Shown here one piece after another: positions 51,948-59,280 of a stretch of DNA of 64,000 nt. A program made the translations under genes and the position numbers. This DNA comes from Oscillospiraceae bacterium (lineage in GTDB: Bacteria; Bacillota; Clostridia; Oscillospirales; Acutalibacteraceae). The notes beneath the pieces were generated by a model. That model saw only the letters and a list, made by a program, of their open reading frames with translations. It was not told where the DNA came from and did no database searches. Position 1 is the stretch's first letter, and the number at the start of each line of letters is the position of its first letter. The DNA lies in contig CADBBH010000006.1 in the NCBI GenBank assembly GCA_902792905.1, positions 87,633-151,632 on the forward strand, given 5' to 3'.

Positions 51948-52844
51948 TCAGCCGTTCTGCTTTTCGGCATCCGCGCTGCTGCCGTTTTTCTTTTTGCCGA
52001 ATTTCTGCATCAGCTTGTATCCGGTGTTTACGAGCGCTTTGTAGCCGAAATCTATTACTTTATCCGGAATCGGATCGATTGCCGCGAGATACCAGGTGTT
52101 CTTGCTCTTGTAATTGGTCTTCGGATTATTTGCATATATCGCCTTCATTACGGTCTCAACCAGATATTTCTTATCGTGAGGGTGGGCGAGTGCGGTGCTC
52201 ATAAGGGGCTTGAGTACTGTCAGCACCGGGATATAATACTGTGTGGTCTCGAGTATTCTCTGATAACCGTCCGCCGCCTGATTATGCATGCCCGTCCTGA
52301 ATGAACCCGGCTGAATCTTGACTACGTCGATATCGAGGAAGTTCAGCTCTCTGCGAAGGCCCATCGTATATGCCTCAACGGCGTATTTGGTAATAGCGTA
52401 GGGAGCGTTGAAGGGCTGAGGCTTCTCCCAGCCGCATTCCGAGGAGAAGTTTATTATTCTGCCGCCGGCCGCCTTGATAAGCGGGAAAACGGCTTTGTTT
52501 ACGCGCACCATACCGAGCACGTTGATTTTAAGCATTCTTTCTATTGTCGAGGTGATGTTTCCCTCAACGAGCGAGGACATCGTGTGAATGCCCGCGGCGT
52601 TTACGACTACGTCGAGCTTTCCTGCTTTTTCCTCAATGAATTTCACCGCTGCTTCGCAGCTCTCGTCGCTGGTGATATCGAGCACCAGCGGAATCACGCG
52701 TTCGTTGGTCCTCTCGCGCAGGTCGTTGAGTCCCTGCTCCATAATATCGGCCGCAAACACGGTCCAGCTTTCATCCTTGCAGAGTTCTTCGACGCAGGCG
52801 CCCGCAAGTCCGCCCGCAGCGCCGGTAATCAGTGCGTATTTCAT
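51948..52844 (-). CDS. Short-chain dehydrogenase/reductase
   Basis: A 298-residue SDR: cofactor motif TGAAGGLAGA (the last Gly of TGxxxGxG is Ala), NAAG, catalytic Ser in INFSSECGWEK and YAITK for the Tyr/Lys pair, then PGSFRTGMHN. Residues after about 240 form a C-terminal extension ending in a charged tail. Start ATG 52844 with a perfect GAGGAGG upstream; ATG 52859 would overlap that site. Substrate unknown. Confidence 0.9.
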   Translation of the reverse strand: MKYALITGAAGGLAGACVEELCKDESWTVFAADIMEQGLNDLRERTNERVIPLVLDITSDESCEAAVKFIEEKAGKLDVVVNAAGIHTMSSLVEGNITSTIERMLKINVLGMVRVNKAVFPLIKAAGGRIINFSSECGWEKPQPFNAPYAITKYAVEAYTMGLRRELNFLDIDVVKIQPGSFRTGMHNQAADGYQRILETTQYYIPVLTVLKPLMSTALAHPHDKKYLVETVMKAIYANNPKTNYKSKNTWYLAAIDPIPDKVIDFGYKALVNTGYKLMQKFGKKKNGSSADAEKQNG

Positions 52845-52934
52845 AATTATCCTCCTCAATTATGATAGTTTTATTATAGCATAAGTTATTTTAAATTCAA
52901 TAATAAATTAAGGGAACACATTTTGCGTGTTCCC

Positions 52935-53192
52935 TCAGCTTTCAACAAACCATCTGCCGATGATATTCCCCTTTGAATTGGCGCTTCTCTCAAAGAAGAG
53001 ATATCTCGTCTCGCCGCAGAGGATAATCGTGTATCTGTCACCCTGACCGCCGGATTTCATCGATGCCGCCTGCCTTATATCGCTCACGCGGTCAATCGGG
53101 AATCTGCGCCCGTCCTCCCATATAATCACGCGGGGGAGCATAATCCCGTTTTCATCGAAATCGGCGCGGATTTTAACATATATTCTGTTCAT
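52935..53192 (-). CDS. Conserved small protein linked to the IrrE/DinB locus
   Basis: An 85-residue, beta-rich protein (RIYVKIRADFDENGIMLPRV, then IIWEDGRRFPIDRVSDIRQA) with an aromatic C-terminus. I recall similar short proteins beside dinB and ImmA/IrrE genes in other Clostridia, but cannot verify this here. Its start overlaps the 3' end of the ImmA/IrrE gene by 20 bp, so it belongs to that operon. Function unknown; it may be a partner or modulator of the polymerase or of the regulator pair. Confidence 0.7.
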   Translation of the reverse strand: MNRIYVKIRADFDENGIMLPRVIIWEDGRRFPIDRVSDIRQAASMKSGGQGDRYTIILCGETRYLFFERSANSKGNIIGRWFVES

Positions 53193-53724
53193 TTTTCAAT
53201 TTGATGTTTTTGAGAAAATCGTTGTGGGCGCTGATAGGGGATTCGGCGAGCTGGTATCCCTTGCGCTTCATTATGCGGAATTTGAAATCGAGCAGCTCCA
53301 CAGGCACATAGAGCGAGGCGGCGGCGGTGAAAAAGGTATTGTCGCCGTTGAGCGCGTCGAGCACCTCATCGTCGCTCAGCAGAAATTCCGCGGCGAACAT
53401 ATTCGCCTCTTTTTCCATTTCGGATATTTCGTCAAACATCGATATTTCGTGATAGCTGCACATGCCTATACCGCAATGCTCAATCGCGTGAAAAATCTCA
53501 TGCGCTATTATGATTTTCTGAACATTTTCGGGCAGGTCTGAATTGATTGTCACGGCGAAAACACCGCCGACACCTATCACGAATCCCTTTATAGCGCCCT
53601 TGTGGGAGCCCATTGCCTGATACAGCAGATGAATTCCGAGCCCGTCGCAGAGCTCGGCGGGATTATCGGTGCCGTATTCGGCTTTGAGTTTAGCCGCGAG
53701 CGCGCATATTTCCTTAAGCGTCAT
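53173..53724 (-). CDS. ImmA/IrrE-family zinc metallopeptidase
   Basis: A 183-residue ImmA/IrrE (DUF955) protein. The zinc-protease motif is IIIAHEIFHAIEH, with the third ligand region MEKEANMFAAEFLL about 30 residues later. In ICEBs1 (ImmA) and Deinococcus (IrrE) such enzymes cleave the XRE repressor encoded next to them after DNA damage. The XRE gene is immediately upstream (5-bp gap) and dinB is divergent, so cleavage of that repressor is the natural hypothesis. Its 3' end overlaps the 85-residue gene. Confidence 0.9.
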   Translation of the reverse strand: MTLKEICALAAKLKAEYGTDNPAELCDGLGIHLLYQAMGSHKGAIKGFVIGVGGVFAVTINSDLPENVQKIIIAHEIFHAIEHCGIGMCSYHEISMFDEISEMEKEANMFAAEFLLSDDEVLDALNGDNTFFTAAASLYVPVELLDFKFRIMKRKGYQLAESPISAHNDFLKNIKLKNEQNIC

Positions 53725-53729
53725 AATAC

Positions 53730-54176
53730 TCAGCCCTCTTCGCCGTCTTCTCCTATTCTTCTCTCAAAGCGCGCCTTGGATTCATCCTTGCAGGTGATAT
53801 AAGCGCGCATAACCGCCTCAAAAAAAGTATCCTTTTCGCTCTGTGAGAGCTCTCCGCCCGCGAACAGGGCGATATTATCCTCAAGCAGAGCCTTGATATC
53901 CCTCGCTCCCTGCTCGCCGTAGCGCCTGCCCGCCTCGGCTATATATTTGCCGGTGGGGGATTCCTCGACCTCCTCGATGCTGTCATCGCTGAGATATCTG
54001 TCGCTGACTCCGAGCGCGCGTGCCAGGCGGATGACGGTTGACCTTCTCGGAATTTTTTCGCCCGCCTCATAGCCGTAAACAGAGCGGCCGCTTAGCCCGC
54101 ACATCTCGGCAAGCGCGGTCTGCGATAGACCGAGCTCGTTTCTTCTCTCTCTGATTTTTTCACCGAATGTTTTCAT
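53730..54176 (-). CDS. XRE-family repressor, likely IrrE substrate
   Basis: A 148-residue regulator. N-terminal XRE helix-turn-helix: GEKIRERRNELGLSQTALAE followed by MCGLSGRSVYGYEAGEKIP and RALGVSDRYLSDD. The C-terminal 80 residues are helical (RYGEQGARDIKALLEDNIAL and SQSEKDTFFEAVMRAYITCK), a size and layout like DdrO-type repressors. Start ATG 54176 has GGGAGTGAT upstream; an earlier in-frame start at 54212 overlaps the control region. It probably represses both its own operon and dinB through the repeats at 54241-54288. Confidence 0.88.
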   Translation of the reverse strand: MKTFGEKIRERRNELGLSQTALAEMCGLSGRSVYGYEAGEKIPRRSTVIRLARALGVSDRYLSDDSIEEVEESPTGKYIAEAGRRYGEQGARDIKALLEDNIALFAGGELSQSEKDTFFEAVMRAYITCKDESKARFERRIGEDGEEG

Positions 54177-54197
54177 TAATATCACTCCCGTAACTGA

Positions 54198-54301
54198 AAA
54201 TTCTATTGACAAAATTCTATGCAGATGCTAATATCAATACGAACTTGTATCGAACTTCAATCGTATTTTAACGCAAAATTATGAACTTGTCAATAGAATT
54301 T
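54198..54301. promoter_or_regulatory. Mirror-image divergent promoters with direct-repeat operators
   Basis: Two 15-bp arms, AAATTCTATTGACAA (54198-54212) and TTGTCAATAGAATTT (54287-54301), are perfect inverted copies. Each supplies the -35 of one promoter. Plus strand: TTGACA 54206-54211, 17 nt, TAATAT 54229-54234 (dinB). Minus strand: TTGACA 54293-54288, 17 nt, TAAAAT 54270-54265 (XRE operon). GAACTT occurs in direct orientation at 54241, 54252 and 54283, spaced 11 and 31 bp, that is one and three helical turns, suiting a repressor bound on one DNA face. Confidence 0.75.
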
Positions 54302-54312
54302 GAGTGATTTTT

Positions 54313-55557
54313 ATGGAATTCGGCAGAAAAATTCTTCACAGCGATATGAACTGCTTCTATGCCTCGGTTGAGATGATGCTCAACCCGTCGCTCAGGGGCA
54401 GGGCGGTCGCCGTCTGCGGCTCCACGGAGGACAGGCACGGCATAGTGCTCGCGAAGAGCGAAAAGGCAAAGCGGGCCGGGGTCAGGACCGGTATGGTGAA
54501 TCACGAGGCCCGCGCCCTGTGCCCCGATCTTATAATGGTCGAGCCGCACTATGAGCAGTATCTCAAATACTCGCGCCTTGCCCGCGAAATATACTGCGAT
54601 TATACGGATCTGGTCGAGCCATTCGGAATGGATGAATGCTGGCTCGATGTGACTGAGAGCGTGAATCTTTTCGGCGGAGCGGAGGATATTGCAAAAGAAA
54701 TAAATTCAAGAATAAAATCCGAGCTCGGAATCACCGTGAGCGTCGGCGTCTCCTTCAATAAAATATTCGCGAAGCTCGGCAGCGATATGAAAAAGCCGGA
54801 CGCCGTGACCGTCATCACCCCTGAAAATTTCAGGCAGAAGGTCTGGCATCTGCCCGCAGGGGATCTGCTCTATGCCGGCAGGGCGACCGTGCGCCGTCTG
54901 ACGGAGCTCGGCATATATACGATAGGCGACCTCGCGAATACGGAAATCCGCGTTCTCAAAAGCGTATTCGGAGTGAACGGACTCAAGCTTTACCGCTACG
55001 CGAACGGAACGGACTGCTCGCGCGTTGCGCATAAGGATTTTGTTTCGCCCGTCAAATCAATAGGGCACGGCATCACCTGCGTTGCCGACCTTGAAAACGA
55101 TGACGAGGTCAGGCGGGTTATTCTCTCGCTGAGCCAGGATATAGGTCATAAGCTGCGCGTTCATTCCCTCAAAGCTGAGGGCGTGCAGGTCAGCGTAAGA
55201 AGCAGGGACCTCATAATCCGTCAGTTTCAGACCCGTATGCCGCTCGCGAGCATGCTGCCCGCCGATATCGCGCTGAATGCCTATAAGCTGTTTCTTATGA
55301 AATACAACTGGTATGTGCCGGTCCGTTCGATTACGGTCAGGGCGATAAATCTCGTGCCCGCGAGGGAAGAGGTCCAGCTCGATTTGTTCAATGATTATGC
55401 ACGCCTTGACCGGCTCGAAAAAATGCAGCTTGCAGTCGAGGATATAAGGCGCAGATTCGGCAAGGGCGCGATAAATCCCTGCTCGCTGTTTTCCGAACTC
55501 AAGATTGCCGACAAGGGCGCTTCGGAGATAATTATGCCGAGCATAATGTACGGATAA
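54313..55557 (+). CDS. dinB: DNA polymerase IV (Y-family translesion polymerase)
   Basis: A 414-residue DinB: catalytic acidic residues in LHSDMNCFYASVE and GMDECWLDVTES, KIFAKLGSDMKKP, the helix-hairpin-helix ELGIYTIGDLANT and the C-terminal little-finger domain. It carries out error-prone lesion bypass. I start at ATG 54313 with GAGTG upstream; GTG 54304 is possible. A short C-terminal extension ends in NPCSLFSELK. I see no certain beta-clamp motif, though LDLFNDY (about 358-364) is close to the clamp-binding QxxLF type. Divergent from the XRE/IrrE operon. Confidence 0.94.
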   Translation: MEFGRKILHSDMNCFYASVEMMLNPSLRGRAVAVCGSTEDRHGIVLAKSEKAKRAGVRTGMVNHEARALCPDLIMVEPHYEQYLKYSRLAREIYCDYTDLVEPFGMDECWLDVTESVNLFGGAEDIAKEINSRIKSELGITVSVGVSFNKIFAKLGSDMKKPDAVTVITPENFRQKVWHLPAGDLLYAGRATVRRLTELGIYTIGDLANTEIRVLKSVFGVNGLKLYRYANGTDCSRVAHKDFVSPVKSIGHGITCVADLENDDEVRRVILSLSQDIGHKLRVHSLKAEGVQVSVRSRDLIIRQFQTRMPLASMLPADIALNAYKLFLMKYNWYVPVRSITVRAINLVPAREEVQLDLFNDYARLDRLEKMQLAVEDIRRRFGKGAINPCSLFSELKIADKGASEIIMPSIMYG

Positions 55558-55648
55558 AAAACTTTGGTTTTTTTCAAATTAGGTATTTTATTTTTGAAAA
55601 ATTGGTATATAATAAAACCATAAAGCGCTATGAAAGAAGGGCAGATTT

Positions 55649-56722
55649 ATGGTAAACGGAAAAATCGGCTGCGCAGTTATCGGCTACGGCGGAATGGGCA
55701 GCTGGCACACACGCAAAATCAAAGATGAAATGGGCGAATATGCCGAGCTTGTCGGCATTTACGATATTGATCCCGAAAGGGGAAAGGCGGCGGAGGAAAA
55801 CGGAATCCACGCCTTCGCAACCCGCGAGGAGCTCCTCTGCGATGAGAGAATAGATCTTGTCACCGTCGCGACTCCGAATGATTATCATAAAGAGATAGTC
55901 ATCGACGCTCTCGAGCACGGCAAGAACGCAATCAGCGAAAAACCCGTCGCAATGAACAGCGGCGAGCTCGAGGAAATGATAGCGGCTTCGAAACGCTGCG
56001 GAAAGCTTTTCACGGTCCATCAGAACAGACGCTGGGATGAGGATTATCTCACGATGAAGAAGCTTCTCGACGATAATACCCTCGGCCCCGTTTTCCGTAT
56101 TGAATCAAGAGTTCAGGGCTCAAGAGGAGTGCCCGGAGACTGGCGCAATCAGCCCGAGCACGGCGGCGGAATGGTGCTTGACTGGGGAATCCATCTTCTT
56201 GACCAGGCGCTTATGATGACTCTGCCGAGAAAGCTTAAGACCGTCTATGCGGAGCTCACCAATGTCACCAACGAAAACTGCGATGACGGCTTCCGCACCA
56301 CCCTTATTTTCGACGACGGCCTGTCCTTCTATGTTGAGGTTACCACAAGCAATTTCATCGAGCTTCCGCTCTGGTATATGCTCGGCGAAAACGGCTCCGC
56401 GGTCATAACCGGCTGGGACTGCAGCGGTGAAGTCGTCATGGTTTCCGACTGGGAAAACAGAGACGCCGTCCCAATCGTCGCGGGCGCGGGTATCACCAAG
56501 ACCATGGCTCCGAGAACCGACGACACAATCAAGAAATACCCTCTGCCCGTGCAGAAAGCGGACTGGGGCGAATACTATAAGAATGTATTTGCCCATCTCA
56601 GAGGAGAAGCCGATATAATCGTTACCCACAATCAGCAGCGCCGCCTTATGAAGCTTGTTGAAGCCGTGTTTGAATCCGGCAAAACAAATAAAGTTGTTGA
56701 ATTTGAGGATATAGATGTCTGA
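55649..56722 (+). CDS. Gfo/Idh/MocA-family oxidoreductase
   Basis: A 357-residue NAD(P)-dependent dehydrogenase: Rossmann start CAVIGYGGMGSWHTR, then VATPNDYHKE, SEKPVAMNSGE with the catalytic EKP Lys, and RRWDEDYLTMKKLL. The C-terminal sheet domain has GGGMVLDWGIHLLDQAL, where Asp/His are typical catalytic positions. The family oxidises or epimerises sugars and cyclitols. SD AAGAAGGG before ATG. Followed at 11 bp by a phosphoesterase and then a GH99-like gene, so the operon probably handles a sugar derivative. Confidence 0.9.
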   Translation: MVNGKIGCAVIGYGGMGSWHTRKIKDEMGEYAELVGIYDIDPERGKAAEENGIHAFATREELLCDERIDLVTVATPNDYHKEIVIDALEHGKNAISEKPVAMNSGELEEMIAASKRCGKLFTVHQNRRWDEDYLTMKKLLDDNTLGPVFRIESRVQGSRGVPGDWRNQPEHGGGMVLDWGIHLLDQALMMTLPRKLKTVYAELTNVTNENCDDGFRTTLIFDDGLSFYVEVTTSNFIELPLWYMLGENGSAVITGWDCSGEVVMVSDWENRDAVPIVAGAGITKTMAPRTDDTIKKYPLPVQKADWGEYYKNVFAHLRGEADIIVTHNQQRRLMKLVEAVFESGKTNKVVEFEDIDV

Positions 56723-56733
56723 GGTAAAATAAA

Positions 56734-58086
56734 ATGTTAATGAGAAGAATTATGGGCTTTTTATGTATTCCCGTTGCACTGTTTACTCTGATTTCCGGAT
56801 TATCATTCATTTCAAAGGATAAACAGGTTGAACTGGAGAAAAAAACGGAAGAGGCGACGCAGGAGGATTTCACTCCCGTTTTCCGCTTTGTCATTACATC
56901 CGATGTTCACATTCAGGCAAATGACAGTACCAATGCCGAGCGCCTCGCGGATTTTATTCAGACGGCATACCGTTACAGCGAGAGCCATCCTTCATATAAT
57001 ACTCTTGACGCCATCCTTCTCGCGGGCGACAACTGCGACAGCGGCTCGGATGAGGAATATGAAATTCTCAATAGCGTATTGAAAGAGAATGTCCGCGAGG
57101 GAACAGAGATCGTTACGATAATGGGCAACCACGAATTCGCGAAGACGGGCCTCGAAGGCTACGAAAAGCACATGGGCGAGCCGCGCGACAAACACGTTGT
57201 TGTCAAGGGATTCCACATTATCGGAATGTCCCCGAATCCGACCGATACCTGGCACACGCCCGATCAGCTCTTCTGGCTCGCGGGCGAGCTGAGAAAGGCC
57301 GAGAAGGACGCTCCGGACAAACCGATTTTCACCATGCAGCACGGCCATATCTGGAACACCGTCTATGTTTCGAGAAGCTGGTATACACAGATGTCAATTC
57401 CGCTTCACCTCGTCTATTCGCAGTATCCGCAGGTTATCAATTTCTCGGGCCACTCACACGGTCCGATAAATAATCCGCTTGAAATCTGGCAGAATAACTA
57501 TACCCAGCTCGGAACGGGCACTCTCAACTATTTTGAGATGGAGCGCGATATCGGCGACAATACCGTCCCCGAGGGCAGCAGAAACGCCGCGCAGTTCCTT
57601 ATCGTTGAGGTTGATGCTCAGAACAGAGTCCGTATTCAGCCCTATAACCTGCTGACTCACGATTTCTTCAAGACACCGTCGAATACCGACGATCCCGGTA
57701 AACAGCTCATCTGGCAGATTGACGATGTTTTCGATACCGCGAATTACGCATACACCTCCGCGCGCAAAAAGACGGCTTCAACTCCTTATTTTGATAAGGA
57801 TGCCGAAGTGAGCGCCGAAAAGACCGGAGACGGCAAAGTCAAGGTCACTTTCGATCAGGCGAAGGACGATGTATGCGTTTACGGATACCGCATTTCGTTC
57901 TTTGACAAGGCAAATCCGAAGAAGGCCGCGCTCGTCAAAGAGATTTATTCCGAATACTATTTCGAGCCGATGCCCGAAACCCTCTCCTGCACCGTCGAAA
58001 TCCCCGACGGCGAATACACCGTCAAAGTAGCGCCCCTCAATGTCTGGCTTACCGAGGGCGAAGCAATAACAGCCGAAGTTCAATAA
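56734..58086 (+). CDS. Exported calcineurin-like metallophosphoesterase
   Basis: A 450-residue protein with an N-terminal membrane/signal segment (MGFLCIPVALFTLISGLSFI). The phosphoesterase domain has all metal motifs: TSDVHI, LAGDNCDS, IMGNHEF, MQHGHIW and FSGHSHGP. A beta-sandwich of fibronectin-III-like type fills about 355-450. It is probably outside the membrane and may hydrolyse phosphate esters or diesters of sugars or wall polymers. Start ATG 56734 follows GAGGTAAAATAAA. Middle gene of the Gfo/Idh - phosphoesterase - GH99-like operon. Confidence 0.88.
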   Translation: MLMRRIMGFLCIPVALFTLISGLSFISKDKQVELEKKTEEATQEDFTPVFRFVITSDVHIQANDSTNAERLADFIQTAYRYSESHPSYNTLDAILLAGDNCDSGSDEEYEILNSVLKENVREGTEIVTIMGNHEFAKTGLEGYEKHMGEPRDKHVVVKGFHIIGMSPNPTDTWHTPDQLFWLAGELRKAEKDAPDKPIFTMQHGHIWNTVYVSRSWYTQMSIPLHLVYSQYPQVINFSGHSHGPINNPLEIWQNNYTQLGTGTLNYFEMERDIGDNTVPEGSRNAAQFLIVEVDAQNRVRIQPYNLLTHDFFKTPSNTDDPGKQLIWQIDDVFDTANYAYTSARKKTASTPYFDKDAEVSAEKTGDGKVKVTFDQAKDDVCVYGYRISFFDKANPKKAALVKEIYSEYYFEPMPETLSCTVEIPDGEYTVKVAPLNVWLTEGEAITAEVQ

Positions 58087-58104
58087 CAACAGCGGGGTAA
58101 TTCT

Positions 58105-59211
58105 ATGAAAAAATACGATGTAGCGGCATTTATCTGGCCCTCATATACGGGCAAGGAACTCAGAACCCGCATTTTCTGGGAGCAGGGAATCGGCGAATGG
58201 CAGAGCGTCAAGAACGCCGAATCAAGAGTCGAAGGGCAGATTCTGCCCCGCAGACCCCTCTGGGGATACTGCGACGAGGCGGATCCCGAAGTTATGAAAA
58301 TGCAGATAGACGAGGCCGTCAGCCACGGCGTGAACGTCTTTATCTATGACTGGTATTGGTATGACCGCAGGCCGTTCCTCGAGCAGTGCCTCAATGACGG
58401 TTTCCTCGGCGCGCCGAACAATACCGATATGCAGTTTTATCTCATGTGGGCAAATCACGATGCCGGCTATCTCTGGGACAAGAGGCAGACGGATCTCAAC
58501 GAAATAATCTGGTACGGCTCCCAGCACCGCGATGAATTTGAGATTATCTGTGCGAGAGTTATCGAGAAGTATTTCAAACGCCCGAATTACTATAAAATCA
58601 ACGGCTGCCCCGTATTCATGATTTATGAGCTCGGCAATCTCGTGCGCGGTCTCGGCGGAATCGACGAAACCGTTGACGCGCTTAAGTTTTTCCGCTCAAA
58701 GGTAAAAGAGGCGGGCTTCCCCGATCTTCATCTTCAGGGCGTCATCTATTCCGAGCGCGCGGTCAGTCTCGAAAACCTCGACCCGAAGTATTCGGGAACC
58801 ACCAAAGACCTCGTGAAGCTGCTCGGCCTCGATTCGGTTACCCATTATCAGTACTGCCATATCATCGACTGCAGCAAGTCATATACAGAGCATCTCGACG
58901 ATATCGCGAAGGAATATGAGCGCATACATACGGAATATGATATTCCCTACTATCCCCATACTTCAATCGGCTGGGATAACAACCCGCGCTATACCGTCTT
59001 CAACGGCCCGGTGCTTATGGGTAACGAGCCCGAAAACGTTAAGAAGGGTTTTGAACTCGCGAAGGAATACTCAGATAAATACAACGAAATCCCGCTTGTA
59101 ACGATTAACTCGTGGAACGAGTGGACCGAAATGAGCTATCTCGAGCCCGATGATGTTTACGGCTACGGCTATCTCGACGCCGTGCGCGACACCTTCGGAG
59201 CAGGGGAATAA
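58105..59211 (+). CDS. WbsX/GH99-like glycan-active protein
   Basis: A 368-residue protein of the WbsX (Glyco_tran_WbsX, GH99/GH71-like barrel) family. Typical pieces are FIWPSYTGKE, GIGEWQSVKNA, GVNVFIYDWYWYDRRPF, MWANHDAG and the late NSWNEWTEMSYLEPD. The fold is that of endo-alpha-mannanase enzymes; named WbsX members occur in surface-polysaccharide clusters. The Glu in WNEWTE is in the position of a family acidic residue. No signal peptide, so it acts inside the cell unless exported otherwise. SD CAGCGGGG before ATG. Last gene of its operon. Confidence 0.83.
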   Translation: MKKYDVAAFIWPSYTGKELRTRIFWEQGIGEWQSVKNAESRVEGQILPRRPLWGYCDEADPEVMKMQIDEAVSHGVNVFIYDWYWYDRRPFLEQCLNDGFLGAPNNTDMQFYLMWANHDAGYLWDKRQTDLNEIIWYGSQHRDEFEIICARVIEKYFKRPNYYKINGCPVFMIYELGNLVRGLGGIDETVDALKFFRSKVKEAGFPDLHLQGVIYSERAVSLENLDPKYSGTTKDLVKLLGLDSVTHYQYCHIIDCSKSYTEHLDDIAKEYERIHTEYDIPYYPHTSIGWDNNPRYTVFNGPVLMGNEPENVKKGFELAKEYSDKYNEIPLVTINSWNEWTEMSYLEPDDVYGYGYLDAVRDTFGAGE

Positions 59212-59231
59212 ACAAATACAAAGCAAAAGCA

Positions 59232-59267
59232 AAGCCGCAGAACATTTCTGCGGCTTGATTCTTTATT
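59232..59267 (+). terminator. Bidirectional terminator between GH99-like and pilB
   Basis: Stem AAGCCGCAGAA/TTCTGCGGCTT, loop CAT, followed by GATTCTTTATT. It lies between convergent genes. Confidence 0.75.
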
Positions 59268-59280
59268 GACAGTGAACTTT

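Noticed and set aside
54241-54260. LexA operator in the dinB control region
   Set aside because: The GAAC elements are direct repeats, not the inverted GAAC-N4-GTTC form expected for LexA in Gram-positive bacteria.
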